From: JAKVKY01 sp964293585
GTDB lineage: Bacteria > Bacillota > Negativicutes > Acidaminococcales > Acidaminococcaceae
Assembly: GCA_964293585.1 (NCBI GenBank)
Contig: CAXYYS010000003.1
Coordinates: 17,017 to 81,016 of the forward strand
Direction of reading: 5' to 3'
Length of the DNA stretch: 64,000 bases
Both the position numbers and the translations under genes were made by a program. Positions 8,589-17,282 of the stretch are shown piece by piece. Numbering within the stretch: position 1 is the first letter of the stretch; the number at the start of each line of letters is the position of its first letter. The notes under the pieces were generated by a model that saw only the letters and a program-made list of their open reading frames with translations, was not told the DNA's origin and ran no database searches.

Positions 8589-8996
8589 ATGAAAAAAGTA
8601 ATTGCTGGTTTGATGATCGCATGTTCCCTGCTGGCTTTTGGCTGCAGCAGCCGTAACGCCGATTTTGGTGTGGTTGACATGAAGAAGGTTGAAGAACAAT
8701 CTCAGGTGGTTAAGGATATGAAGGCTGATTATGCCAAGAAGGCACAAGAGCTGCAGGCCAGCCTGGAAAAAGATACTCAGGGTAAGAGTGCGGAAGAGGC
8801 GCAAAAGGTAGTGCAAGATAAATCTGCGCAGATGCAGGTCATTCAATCCGAGGCTCAGAATAAGTTAAAGGCTAGCCTGGATACGGCTTTGAACGAGGTT
8901 GCCAAGGAAAAGAAACTGGGTGCCGTACTGTATAAGGAAGTAGTGCCGCAGGGCGGCGTGGATATTACGGACGAAGTTATTAAGAAAATGAAATAA
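8589..8996 (+). CDS. OmpH/Skp-like lipoprotein 3
   Basis: A 135-residue lipoprotein with lipobox LLAFGC (Cys19). The mature protein begins DFGVVDMKKVEEQSQ, continues as a Lys/Gln/Glu coiled coil and closes with VVPQGGVDITDEVIKKMK, the OmpH signature. It starts 14 bp after ompH2 behind GGAAGG, so the two are co-transcribed. A strong terminator follows. It is the smallest of the three tandem copies. Function as a periplasmic chaperone is inferred from the family. Confidence 0.85.
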   Translation: MKKVIAGLMIACSLLAFGCSSRNADFGVVDMKKVEEQSQVVKDMKADYAKKAQELQASLEKDTQGKSAEEAQKVVQDKSAQMQVIQSEAQNKLKASLDTALNEVAKEKKLGAVLYKEVVPQGGVDITDEVIKKMK

Positions 8997-9011
8997 GGGT
9001 GCTGAACCCGT

Positions 9012-9046
9012 TCGGGCGCGTCGTAAAAACACCGCCCGATTTTTTT
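9012..9046 (+). terminator. Intrinsic terminator after ompH3
   Basis: Stem TCGGGCG/CGCCCGA with a 14-nt loop and a run of seven T. It lies 15 bp after the ompH3 stop and 20 bp before lpxD, separating the chaperone unit from the lipid A genes unless there is read-through. Confidence 0.8.
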
Positions 9047-9065
9047 AAAACAGGGAGAGGATAAC

Positions 9066-10088
9066 ATGGAAAAGACGCTACAAGAACTGACCACTTTTCT
9101 GGGGGGAACCTTGGAAAATGATCGGCCAGAGATGAAGGTAACTGGTGTGAACGGCCTGGTGGAAGCCGGACCGGGTGATATTTCTTTTGCTGTTCCTCCC
9201 TATGTTGAAGTTTGCCATAAAAGCAAGGCGGGAGTTATGATCCTGGCGCCTGATGACCCTGGTTTGAAGGATCGTCCGGTGATCAGGGTGGCTAGTCCCC
9301 GGGCGGCTTTTGCCGCACTGCTGGAATTGTTCCGGGCACCAGAAGCTGTGGCGCGTGGTGTTAGTGCGCAGGCATGTGTTTCTCCCAAGGCCAGGATTGG
9401 CAAGAATGTTTCCATCCAGGCTTTCGTGGTGGTGGAGGATGATGCGGAAATTGGCGATAATACGGTACTCTACCCCCATGTGTATGTAGGCCGGCACTGC
9501 AAGGTGGGAGCTGATTGTATTTTCTATCCCAGCGTTACCGTAAGGGAACGCTGCGTGGTGGGCAACCGGGTCATCTTACAGGCTGGTTGTGTCATCGGCG
9601 GCGATGGCTTTGGTTTTATCACTACGAACGGTAAACACAGTAAGGTACCTCAAACCGGCAACGTGATCCTCGGTGATGATGTGGAGATTGGCTGCAACAC
9701 CTGTATTGATCGCGCCACGGTAGACAGTACTATCGTAGGTGCGGGTACCAAGATTGATAACCTGGTACATCTGGGCCATAATGATGTGATTGGCGAGAAC
9801 TGTTTGCTGGTGGCTCATGTGGGGATCTCCGGCAGCGTGACCATCGGTCACAATTGTACCTTTGGCGGTCAGGCCGCAACGGTTGGTCATATCAAGATTG
9901 GTGATAACTGCACTTTTGCCGGACGGGCCGGCATCATCAGCGATACACCCTCTAATTCTATCATGGCTGGTTTTCCGGCACAGCCCCATATGGACTGGCT
10001 GCGGCAGCAGGCTAACCTGCGTAAGGTAAATAGTATGGTGCAGCGGCTCAAGGCGCTGGAAAAAGAACTGGCCCAGCTGAAAAAATAA
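9066..10088 (+). CDS. lpxD: UDP-3-O-(3-hydroxyacyl)glucosamine N-acyltransferase
   Basis: A 340-residue protein with an N-terminal LpxD uridine-binding domain (about 1-100). A left-handed beta-helix of hexapeptide repeats (about 100-300) and a C-terminal helix follow. The catalytic His is His238 in HLGHNDVIG, equivalent to E. coli His239. It adds the N-linked hydroxyacyl chain from acyl-ACP to UDP-3-O-acyl-glucosamine, the third step of lipid A synthesis in the cytoplasm. The start is ATG behind AGGGAGAGG. It opens the lipid A block, following the ompH terminator. Confidence 0.95.
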   Translation: MEKTLQELTTFLGGTLENDRPEMKVTGVNGLVEAGPGDISFAVPPYVEVCHKSKAGVMILAPDDPGLKDRPVIRVASPRAAFAALLELFRAPEAVARGVSAQACVSPKARIGKNVSIQAFVVVEDDAEIGDNTVLYPHVYVGRHCKVGADCIFYPSVTVRERCVVGNRVILQAGCVIGGDGFGFITTNGKHSKVPQTGNVILGDDVEIGCNTCIDRATVDSTIVGAGTKIDNLVHLGHNDVIGENCLLVAHVGISGSVTIGHNCTFGGQAATVGHIKIGDNCTFAGRAGIISDTPSNSIMAGFPAQPHMDWLRQQANLRKVNSMVQRLKALEKELAQLKK

Positions 10089-10127
10089 GGGCATGCAGGA
10101 AACTTGATGTTGAAGTAGGTGCTGGTG

Positions 10128-11012
10128 ATGGCTGCTTATTATGTGATGAAGGCAATAAGTAAAATAATCTGCTGGCTGCCCTGGTCCGTGGTCCTGGTAT
10201 TGGGCAACGCCCTGGGCGCTTTAGCTTTAAAGATTACGCCTGCCTGGCGGCTGGAGATGGCGGCGGCTAACATCCAGGAATGTCTGGGCTTAGGTCCGGA
10301 GGAAGCCAGAACAGTCGCTGATAAAAGCCTGGCGAAGTTTGGCCGGATGATCATGGAAGTTTTACGGTTTCCGCTTTTAAATGCGGAAACCATTGATAAA
10401 AAAGTTAAGGTGGACGGACTGGAGCATCTGCAAAAGGCATATGCGGAAGGTCGTGGCGTCATCATGGCTACGGGACACTTTGGCAACTGGGAACTTTTGG
10501 GTGCTACGGTAGGTTTACATGGCTATCCTATGATGAGTATCGCCAGGAAACAGAATAACGGCGCCATGGATCGGTTCATTAACGAATACCGGGAAATGGT
10601 GGGGCAGAAGGTTGCTTATAACCGGGGCGAGAACGAAGTATTGGCCCTAAGCAGGATGCTGAAAGAAAAAAAGCTGTTAGGAATTCTCTTTGACCAGGAC
10701 ACAAATGATGTTGGCGTGAAGCTTAAATTGTTTGGGAAAGAGGTTATCACACCGGCAGGGCCGGCAGTTTTTTCCCGGATGTTCAAGGCGCCAATCCTGC
10801 CAATTTTTATGCACTACGATGCGGATGGCAGCTGCCGGGCCAAGATTTATCCACCGCTTTACGCGCCTCGTACCAGGGATAAAGAGCAGGATTTATTCGT
10901 GGTGACGGAGAAATTAATAAAGATATTGGAAGCTGAGATCAGAGCGAACCCACCCATGTGGTTTTGGGTACACGACCGCTGGAAGGATGGACGCCAGCGG
11001 TTTCAGCATTAA
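10128..11012 (+). CDS. Lipid A biosynthesis late acyltransferase (LpxL/HtrB family), copy 1
   Basis: A 294-residue LpxL/LpxM-family acyltransferase. An N-terminal hydrophobic helix (about 5-35) anchors it in the inner membrane. The catalytic H-x4-E pair is His117/Glu122 in GHFGNWE. The conserved LFDQDTNDVGV block and the C-terminal WFWVHDRWK motif are present. The family adds the secondary acyl chain to Kdo2-lipid IVA. I chose ATG 10128, with AGGTG 6 nt upstream; GTG codons at 10119 and 10125 are in frame. A second copy lies at 22903, so this organism probably makes a hexa-acylated lipid A, but which copy acts first cannot be told from sequence. Confidence 0.88.
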   Translation: MAAYYVMKAISKIICWLPWSVVLVLGNALGALALKITPAWRLEMAAANIQECLGLGPEEARTVADKSLAKFGRMIMEVLRFPLLNAETIDKKVKVDGLEHLQKAYAEGRGVIMATGHFGNWELLGATVGLHGYPMMSIARKQNNGAMDRFINEYREMVGQKVAYNRGENEVLALSRMLKEKKLLGILFDQDTNDVGVKLKLFGKEVITPAGPAVFSRMFKAPILPIFMHYDADGSCRAKIYPPLYAPRTRDKEQDLFVVTEKLIKILEAEIRANPPMWFWVHDRWKDGRQRFQH

Positions 11013-11045
11013 TAAATTTGCAAAACGGAAATGGGGAGATAGTTG

Positions 11046-12338
11046 ATGCAGAAGCAAGTTACCCTGGCTACGGCTATTGAGTATGAAGGCATAGGCCTCC
11101 ATTCCGGTAAGCCTGTGGTCATGAAGTTGTGTCCGGCGCCGGAAGATACCGGTATTGTCTTTAAGCGTATGGATCTGGAAGGACAGCCTGTGGTACATGC
11201 CCGGGCCGAAAAAGTAACTTCGACGCTGCGTGCTACCACGCTTACAGAGGGCGCGGCTCAGGTGTTTACGGTAGAACATTTATTGGCGGCTTTCTCCATG
11301 CTGGGCGTTGACAACTGTCTGGTGGAGATGAATGCGCCGGAACCGCCGGTCATGGATGGCAGTGCTGCCGCTTTTAGCGATTTGATCCTAAAAGCCGGCC
11401 GGGTGGAGCAAAAGGCGGACAGGTATGTTTATAAGGTAAATCAGGCCTTTTCCGTCTATGACGGTGATAAGTCTTTGATTATCCTGCCTTATAACGGTTT
11501 CCGGATTTCCTTTACGTCCATGAACGAACATCCCCTGCTGGGGACCCAGTTCTTTGATATCGACCTGAGCGAGGCCAGTTTCCTAAAAGAAATTGCCCCA
11601 GCCCGGACTATCGGTTTTATGAAAGAAATTGCCCAGATGCAAAAAATGGGTCTGGGACTGGGCGGCAGCATTGACAACGTGGTTATCTATGATGACACCA
11701 AGGTCTTGTCCAAGCTCCGGTTTGAGAATGAGCTGATCAGACATAAAATTTTGGATATCATCGGGGATATGTACCTCCTGGGTCATCTGCAAGGGCATAT
11801 CATCGCTGTTAAATCTGGACATACATTAAATTCACAGCTGGCTAAACAAATACATGAACAAAGAATTAAGGAGGGGAAGGCCATGGCTATCCGACTTGAT
11901 ATTAATGAGATTAAAAAGATTTTGCCGCACCGCTACCCGATGCTGCTGGTAGATCGTATCCTGGATTTGGAGCCTATGAAATGGGCTATCGGCATCAAGA
12001 ATATTACAGCGAATGAGATGCAGTTCCTGGGGCATTTTCCCAACGAACCCATCATGCCGGGCGTGCTGCTGATTGAGGCTATGGCTCAGGTGGGCGGCGT
12101 AGCTATGTTGTATCCCAAGGAAAATCGGGGTAAGATTGCGGTCTTTGGCAAGATTGACAAGGTACGTTTCCGCAAACAGGTGGTCCCCGGTGATCAGCTG
12201 GTTACCCGCTGCGATGTGATTAAAACCAAGGGTAATATGGGTGTTATTCATTGCGAAGGCAAGGTGGACGGGGTCGTAGCTTGTGAATGTGATTGCTTCT
12301 TTGCAATTCAGGAACGTAAGGTAGACAATCCTGTGTAA
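11046..12338 (+). CDS. lpxC-fabZ: Fused LpxC deacetylase - FabZ hydroxyacyl-ACP dehydratase
   Basis: A 430-residue bifunctional protein. Residues 1-279 are LpxC, the zinc deacetylase that commits UDP-3-O-acyl-GlcNAc to lipid A; its zinc ligands appear as His78 (VEHLL), His233 and Asp237 (IRHKILDIIGD). Residues 280-430 are FabZ, the beta-hydroxyacyl-ACP dehydratase, with HRYPMLLVDR and the catalytic His in GHFPNEPIMPGVLL. Both enzymes compete for 3-hydroxyacyl-ACP, so joining them couples lipid A and phospholipid synthesis. Such fusions are known from Bacteroidetes and some other diderms. The ATG at 11046 is preceded by GGGGAG. A strong internal ribosome site sits exactly at the domain junction. 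Confidence 0.95.
   Translation: MQKQVTLATAIEYEGIGLHSGKPVVMKLCPAPEDTGIVFKRMDLEGQPVVHARAEKVTSTLRATTLTEGAAQVFTVEHLLAAFSMLGVDNCLVEMNAPEPPVMDGSAAAFSDLILKAGRVEQKADRYVYKVNQAFSVYDGDKSLIILPYNGFRISFTSMNEHPLLGTQFFDIDLSEASFLKEIAPARTIGFMKEIAQMQKMGLGLGGSIDNVVIYDDTKVLSKLRFENELIRHKILDIIGDMYLLGHLQGHIIAVKSGHTLNSQLAKQIHEQRIKEGKAMAIRLDINEIKKILPHRYPMLLVDRILDLEPMKWAIGIKNITANEMQFLGHFPNEPIMPGVLLIEAMAQVGGVAMLYPKENRGKIAVFGKIDKVRFRKQVVPGDQLVTRCDVIKTKGNMGVIHCEGKVDGVVACECDCFFAIQERKVDNPV
11868..11885 (+). promoter_or_regulatory. Internal ribosome-binding site and ATG at the LpxC/FabZ junction
   Basis: AAGGAGGGG (11868-11876), a 6-nt spacer and ATG (11883) lie in frame inside the fusion gene. The ATG coincides with the first residue of a normal FabZ (MAIRLDINEIKKIL). 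This could give separate FabZ from the same mRNA. Confidence 0.7.
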
Positions 12339-12456
12339 AAAAAGGATATAAATAGTTAAATTGAGCAGGAAAAGTATTCTAGTATCGTAAATATTCCCAA
12401 ATACATCTAAATATAACTATATTTTGGTGGTGAATAACCAGTCAGATTTATGATTA

Positions 12457-12471
12457 TATACTAGAAGTATA
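12457..12471. repeat. Short inverted repeat in the leader before lpxA
   Basis: Arms TATAC and GTATA with a 5-nt centre lie in the 183-bp AT-rich gap between lpxC-fabZ and lpxA. The gap probably holds a promoter, but I find no convincing -35/-10 pair. The repeat may be an operator or chance. Confidence 0.25.
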
Positions 12472-12521
12472 GTTTAGTCGTGGCGGCTAAGCACAAAAAC
12501 GAGTATTGAGGAGTGAAGGAA

Positions 12522-13328
12522 ATGGGTTCGTTAGTGACGCCTTTGCGTAAAATCCACCCAACCGCTGTTGTCAGTCCGGGCGCAGTGATTGGTAAAAATG
12601 TGGAAATCGGTCCTTATGCGATCATTGAATCTGATGTGGTTTTGGGTGATGGTTGCGTGGTTATGCCCCATGCGGTTATTTATAAATACACGACGGTAGG
12701 TAAGGATTGCCGTTTCTTCCCAGGGTGCGCTATAGGCGGCGAACCGCAGGATTTAAAGTTTGCCGACGAAAAGACTTCTACGGTGATTGGCGACGGCTGT
12801 ACCTTTAGGGAATGCTGTACCGTCAGTCGTGCCACAGGTGAAGGCAATGCAACCAGGATTGGTAATAACGTGCTGATGATGGCGTATACCCATGTGGCGC
12901 ATAACTGCCAGGTGGGAAACAACGTAATTATGAGTAATGTGGCTACCCTGGCCGGTCATGTGATTGTAGAAGACAGGGCTATTATCGGCGGGTTAACTGC
13001 CGTGCACCAGTTCTGCAAGATCGGCCGTAATGCCATGGTTGGCGGCATGGCCCGTGTATCCCAGGATATTCCTCCTTTTATGATGGTTTCAGGTGATCCT
13101 GCTTTCGTATGCGGCTTGAACAGTGTGGGCCTGGCCCGTGCCGGTATGCCTCCTGAAATTCGCAGCCAGCTGAAAAAAGCGTTCCGGATACTCTATCGTA
13201 GCGGCCTGAGTTTACAGGAAGCTATTGATACCATGGAACAGGAACTGGACAGCAGCGAGCCGTTAGAACATTTAATGCGTTTCTTGCGTAATGTTGAGCG
13301 CGGTATTATCCGTACGCGCAGGGAATAA
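12522..13328 (+). CDS. lpxA: UDP-N-acetylglucosamine O-acyltransferase
   Basis: A 268-residue left-handed beta-helix protein made of hexapeptide repeats (IHPTAVVSPGAVIGKNVEIG) with a helical C-terminus. The catalytic His is His127 in HVAHNCQVG, equivalent to E. coli His125. It performs the first step of lipid A synthesis, moving a 3-hydroxyacyl chain from ACP to UDP-GlcNAc. I chose ATG 12522, 8 nt after GAGGAG; GTG 12513 is in frame but overlaps that site. It follows a 183-bp AT-rich leader and is 14 bp before lpxI. Confidence 0.95.
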   Translation: MGSLVTPLRKIHPTAVVSPGAVIGKNVEIGPYAIIESDVVLGDGCVVMPHAVIYKYTTVGKDCRFFPGCAIGGEPQDLKFADEKTSTVIGDGCTFRECCTVSRATGEGNATRIGNNVLMMAYTHVAHNCQVGNNVIMSNVATLAGHVIVEDRAIIGGLTAVHQFCKIGRNAMVGGMARVSQDIPPFMMVSGDPAFVCGLNSVGLARAGMPPEIRSQLKKAFRILYRSGLSLQEAIDTMEQELDSSEPLEHLMRFLRNVERGIIRTRRE

Positions 13329-13342
13329 GGCGGTAGCCCAAG

Positions 13343-14149
13343 ATGGAAACATTAGGCCTGATTGCTGGTATTGGCCATCTGCCCGTAGATGTGGCACGGT
13401 CGGCTAAAGCCCAGGGTTATAAAGTAATCGCGGTGGCGGTAGTGCCGGATACAGACCCGGAACTGCCGGCGGCGGTAGATAAATTTTATCAGATTCATGT
13501 AGGTAAGGTGGGTAAGATCCTGGACACCTTAAAGACGAACGGGGTTACGGCTGTAACCATGATCGGCAAGGTGACCAAGGAAACTTTGTACAAGGCGGGC
13601 GCAATTCTGCCGGATTTCCGGACGATTAAGCTTTTAGCTTCTCTGCCGGACCGGAAAGATGATACGATCATGAATGCGGTGGTCAAGGAGTTGGAGGACG
13701 AAGGCCTAAAGGTAATGGACCAGACGGTGCTTATCCAGCCTTTGTTATCTGCACCAGGTGTTTTAACAAAACGCCAGCCTACGGAAAACGAACTGGCGGA
13801 TATGGAATTTGGTTTTACCATGGCTAAAGAAATTGGCCGGCTGGATATCGGTCAGACCGTGGTGGTTAAGAACCGGGCCCTGATGGCGGTAGAAGCAATA
13901 GAAGGTACGGATGCCTGTATCTTAAGAGGCGGTCTTTTGGGCAAAGGCGGTGTTATCGTCGCCAAGACGGCCAAGCCGGCCCAGGATAACCGTTTTGATA
14001 TGCCCAGTGTGGGGACAACGACCTTAAAATCCATGATTGAAGCCGGGGCAACCGGCCTGGTAATGGAAGCAGGACGGACCCTTCTGGTAGACCGGGAAAA
14101 AACTTTGGCGATGGCAGATGCTCATAAGATTACGATTGTGGCCAAATAA
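13343..14149 (+). CDS. lpxI: UDP-2,3-diacylglucosamine hydrolase LpxI
   Basis: A 268-residue LpxI (formerly DUF1009) protein beginning METLGLIAGIGHLPVDVARS. The C-terminal domain holds the conserved GTDACILRGG and MPSVGTTTLKSMIEAGATGL blocks. It cleaves UDP-2,3-diacylglucosamine to lipid X and UMP. E. coli uses the unrelated LpxH for this step; no lpxH-like gene is visible here. Start ATG, 14 bp after lpxA, so they are co-transcribed. A strong terminator follows before lpxB. Confidence 0.93.
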   Translation: METLGLIAGIGHLPVDVARSAKAQGYKVIAVAVVPDTDPELPAAVDKFYQIHVGKVGKILDTLKTNGVTAVTMIGKVTKETLYKAGAILPDFRTIKLLASLPDRKDDTIMNAVVKELEDEGLKVMDQTVLIQPLLSAPGVLTKRQPTENELADMEFGFTMAKEIGRLDIGQTVVVKNRALMAVEAIEGTDACILRGGLLGKGGVIVAKTAKPAQDNRFDMPSVGTTTLKSMIEAGATGLVMEAGRTLLVDREKTLAMADAHKITIVAK

Positions 14150-14242
14150 ATGTTAGCGGTGCTGAAATTGCCGTGAAGAAAAATTATCGCCAGTAATTGA
14201 AGAAAGTTTACCAAAAACTAAAAAGGAAATTTATTGTGAACT

Positions 14243-14272
14243 AAGACCGAAGCTATACCTTCGGTCTTTTTT
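14243..14272 (+). terminator. Intrinsic terminator after lpxI
   Basis: Perfect 10-bp stem AAGACCGAAG/CTTCGGTCTT with a 6-nt loop and a T-tract (TTTTTTG). It divides lpxA-lpxI from the lpxB transcript. Confidence 0.88.
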
Positions 14273-14276
14273 GTGT

Positions 14277-14282
14277 TATAAT
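14277..14282 (+). promoter_or_regulatory. Candidate -10 box for lpxB
   Basis: TATAAT sits 52 bp before the lpxB start, directly after the lpxI terminator. The -35 region would fall inside the terminator and has no good match. Confidence 0.4.
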
Positions 14283-14333
14283 ATATACTGACTAATTGTG
14301 TGTAAGCAGGCAAAAGTCAGTAAAGGGAAAAAT

Positions 14334-15470
14334 ATGACCAAGATTTTAATTTCAGCCGGAGAAGCTTCAGGGGATCTCCATGCCGGCACGGTGACCAGGG
14401 CCTTAAAAGAACTGGAACCGGGTGTCGAAGTTTTTGGTATGGGCGGGAATGCCTTGCGCGCGGCCGGCGGTGAAGTCCTGTTTGACATTAAAGATCATAG
14501 CGTGATGGGTTTTTGGGAAGTCCTGTGCAAGCTGCCGGATATTTTTAAGCTGGAAGCTGCTTTCCGCAGGGTTATGCTGGAGCGGAAACCGGACTGCCTG
14601 TTGACCATTGATTATCCCGGGTTCAATATGCGTCTGGCCAAACAAGCCAAAAAGCTGGGAATCCCGGTAGTTTCTTTTATTGCGCCTTCGGCCTGGGCCT
14701 GGCGGCGCAGCCGGGCAAAAAATGTGGTCAAGGTGGTAGATAAGATTGCTTCTATCTTCCCTTTTGAGTACGACCTGTATAAAGAATACGGAGCGGATAT
14801 AGAATTTGTGGGTCATCCACTGGTAGATATCGTAAAGCCGCATCTGGATGTGGCGGCGGCCATGGATAAGGCGGGCAAGGTACCTGGTAAACCATTGGTT
14901 CTGCTGGTACCGGGCAGCCGGATGATGGAGATTAAGCGGTTATTGCCAGTGATTTTGCAGGCAGCCAAGTTATTGCAAACCCGGATGCCGGAACTTACTT
15001 TTGCCATGCCCCGGGCGGATACGATACCGAAAGATGTTTTAGAAGGGCCTATTAAGGCTGCGGGACTGAACGTAAAACTTACGGAAGGCGATACCTATGA
15101 CGTGATGAGCGTTGCTGATTTGGCCCTGGCTACCAGCGGTACCGTTACTTTGGAAGCGGCGTTGTGCGGGCTCGGTTCTGTGATCTTGTACAAGACTTCG
15201 CCCGTAAGTTTTGCCATTGCCAAGCATGTGGTGGATATTCCGAATATCGGACTTCCCAATATCGTGGCCGGGCGTCAAATTTTGCCGGAATTGTTGCAAG
15301 ATGCCTGTACGCCTGAAGCGGTAGCGCAAGCAGCCTGGGATTTGCTCCAGCCGGCGCGGTTTAAAAAGATGCAGGCGGATTTACAAGAAGTGAAAGAGAA
15401 ACTGGGGGCTCCGGGAGCAGTAAAGCGGGTAGCGGAACTGGTCCTGAGGGTAGCCGCCGGTAAAAAATAA
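14334..15470 (+). CDS. lpxB: Lipid-A-disaccharide synthase
   Basis: A 378-residue GT19 glycosyltransferase beginning MTKILISAGEASGDLHAG, the family's signature opening. The protein also carries the conserved PSAWAWRRSRAKNV block and the GSRMMEIKRLLPV phosphate-binding segment. It joins lipid X to UDP-2,3-diacylglucosamine to make the lipid A disaccharide at the inner face of the inner membrane. The ATG at 14334 follows AAAGGGA; an in-frame upstream GTG would add 12 poorly conserved residues. A terminator precedes it, so it probably starts a new transcript. Confidence 0.95.
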   Translation: MTKILISAGEASGDLHAGTVTRALKELEPGVEVFGMGGNALRAAGGEVLFDIKDHSVMGFWEVLCKLPDIFKLEAAFRRVMLERKPDCLLTIDYPGFNMRLAKQAKKLGIPVVSFIAPSAWAWRRSRAKNVVKVVDKIASIFPFEYDLYKEYGADIEFVGHPLVDIVKPHLDVAAAMDKAGKVPGKPLVLLVPGSRMMEIKRLLPVILQAAKLLQTRMPELTFAMPRADTIPKDVLEGPIKAAGLNVKLTEGDTYDVMSVADLALATSGTVTLEAALCGLGSVILYKTSPVSFAIAKHVVDIPNIGLPNIVAGRQILPELLQDACTPEAVAQAAWDLLQPARFKKMQADLQEVKEKLGAPGAVKRVAELVLRVAAGKK

Positions 15471-15539
15471 CTATTTCCCAGGAAATGCCAGCTGGGAAGG
15501 TCCCGCGGGACACAAGCAAATTCTGGCAGAGGAGTAACG

Positions 15540-17273
15540 ATGAATTTATATCTAAGAATCCTGAATTATGTTAAACCTTATAAACATATCCTGGCGGCCG
15601 CACTGTTGTGCACGGTGCTGGCTGCGGCCGGCAACCTGTATCTGCCCTGGATTATCAAGGATATGGTGGATAAGGTGCTTTCTGAGAAAGACAGCATGAT
15701 GTTAAACCTGATTGCTCTCAGTATCGTGGTTATCTTTATCGCTCGTGGTATTTTCTATTATGGGCAGAATTACCTGATGAGTTATGTGGGCCAGCATGTG
15801 GTTATTGATATCCGGGCTGAGGTGTTCAAGAAACTGCAGCGCTTGTCCATGGCTTTTTACGATAAGAACAAGACCGGCACCATCATGAGTTATGTGACCA
15901 ACGACGTGAACGCTCTCCAGGGCGCCATGGTGGAAAACACCATCGAGCTGGTGACCGAAGGTTTTATCCTTATCGGTTCTATCTGCGCCATGGTTTATCT
16001 GGACTGGAAACTGACAGTGGTAACCTTCTGTACGTTCCCCATCGTACTCTGGTTCATGGATTTCTTTGGCAAGAAGATTCGTTCTTCCGGCGGTCAGATT
16101 CAGGAAGCTACGGCGGATATCACTTCCGTGCTGCAAGAATCCGTTTCTTCCGCCCGGGTGGTAAAATCCTTCGTCCGGGAAGGCTACGAGATTGAACGTT
16201 TTGAAAAAGAGAACGAAGCTAACTTTGCGGCCAACATGCGTAACGCTAAATATATGGCTACTCTGACGCCTGTCATCGAACTGGTGGCGGCCCTGGGTGT
16301 AACTGTTATCCTCTGGTACGGCGGTCATAACGTTATTGATGGCGCGACTACGGCCGGCTCCCTTATCGCTTTCCTGGTTTATGCGGTGAATATTTCCAAT
16401 CCTATTAAGAGGGTAACCAGGACCATCGGTAACATTCAGAAAGCCCTGGCTGCAGCCGAGCGTGTCTTTAATGTGATGGATCTGCCGGAAGAAGTCAGGA
16501 ATCTGCCGGGGGCTACTGTTTTGCCGCCGGTGCGTGGCGATATTGTTTTCGAACATGTTTCTTTTGCATATAACACCGGGGAGGAAGTGCTCCACGATGT
16601 TTCTTTCGAAGTTAAACCCGGCCAGGTAATCGGTCTGGTGGGTCCTTCCGGTGCCGGTAAATCTACCATCGCCAGCCTGCTGCCGCGCTTTTATGATGTG
16701 ACGGGGGGCAGGATCACGGTGGACGGCACCGATATCAAGGCTGTGACGCTGGATTCCCTGCGGGAACAGGTAGGTATCGTGCCCCAGGAAACTTTGCTCT
16801 TTAACGGTTCTGTGTATGACAATATTAAATACGGGCGCCTGGATGCTACGGAAGCAGAAATTATTGATGCTGCCAAAGCTGCTAATGCTCATGAGTTCAT
16901 CCTGAATCTGCCCAAGGGTTATGAAACCCAGCTGGGCGACCGGGGTGTAAATGTTTCCGGCGGTCAGCGGCAGCGCATCGCTATTGCCCGGGCTATTTTA
17001 AAGAATCCCCGCATCCTGATTCTGGACGAAGCTACTTCGGCCCTGGATACGGAAAGCGAACGCCTGGTCCAGGAAGCGCTGGACCGGTTGATGGTAGGCA
17101 GAACCTCTTTTGCGATTGCCCACCGTCTGTCCACGATTAAGAACGCCGACAGGATATTGGTCCTGGAAGACGGCAAACTGGTAGAAGATGGCAACCATGA
17201 ACAGCTGATGGCTATGGATGGACTGTACGCCCACCTGTATAAGATCCAATATCGCAACAAGGTTGCGAAATGA
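15540..17273 (+). CDS. msbA: MsbA-like lipid A export ABC transporter (permease-ATPase)
   Basis: A 577-residue half-transporter. Six membrane helices occupy about 15-310 and the ATPase domain about 335-577. It has Walker A GPSGAGKST, signature VSGGQRQRIAIARA, Walker B ILILDEATSALD and the H-loop AHRLSTI. Placement between lpxB and waaA-lpxK supports the MsbA role of flipping core-lipid A to the outer leaflet of the inner membrane. Homodimers are expected. Start ATG after AGAGGAG; it ends 9 bp before the next gene. Confidence 0.92.
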   Translation: MNLYLRILNYVKPYKHILAAALLCTVLAAAGNLYLPWIIKDMVDKVLSEKDSMMLNLIALSIVVIFIARGIFYYGQNYLMSYVGQHVVIDIRAEVFKKLQRLSMAFYDKNKTGTIMSYVTNDVNALQGAMVENTIELVTEGFILIGSICAMVYLDWKLTVVTFCTFPIVLWFMDFFGKKIRSSGGQIQEATADITSVLQESVSSARVVKSFVREGYEIERFEKENEANFAANMRNAKYMATLTPVIELVAALGVTVILWYGGHNVIDGATTAGSLIAFLVYAVNISNPIKRVTRTIGNIQKALAAAERVFNVMDLPEEVRNLPGATVLPPVRGDIVFEHVSFAYNTGEEVLHDVSFEVKPGQVIGLVGPSGAGKSTIASLLPRFYDVTGGRITVDGTDIKAVTLDSLREQVGIVPQETLLFNGSVYDNIKYGRLDATEAEIIDAAKAANAHEFILNLPKGYETQLGDRGVNVSGGQRQRIAIARAILKNPRILILDEATSALDTESERLVQEALDRLMVGRTSFAIAHRLSTIKNADRILVLEDGKLVEDGNHEQLMAMDGLYAHLYKIQYRNKVAK

Positions 17274-17282
17274 GGTTAAAGC

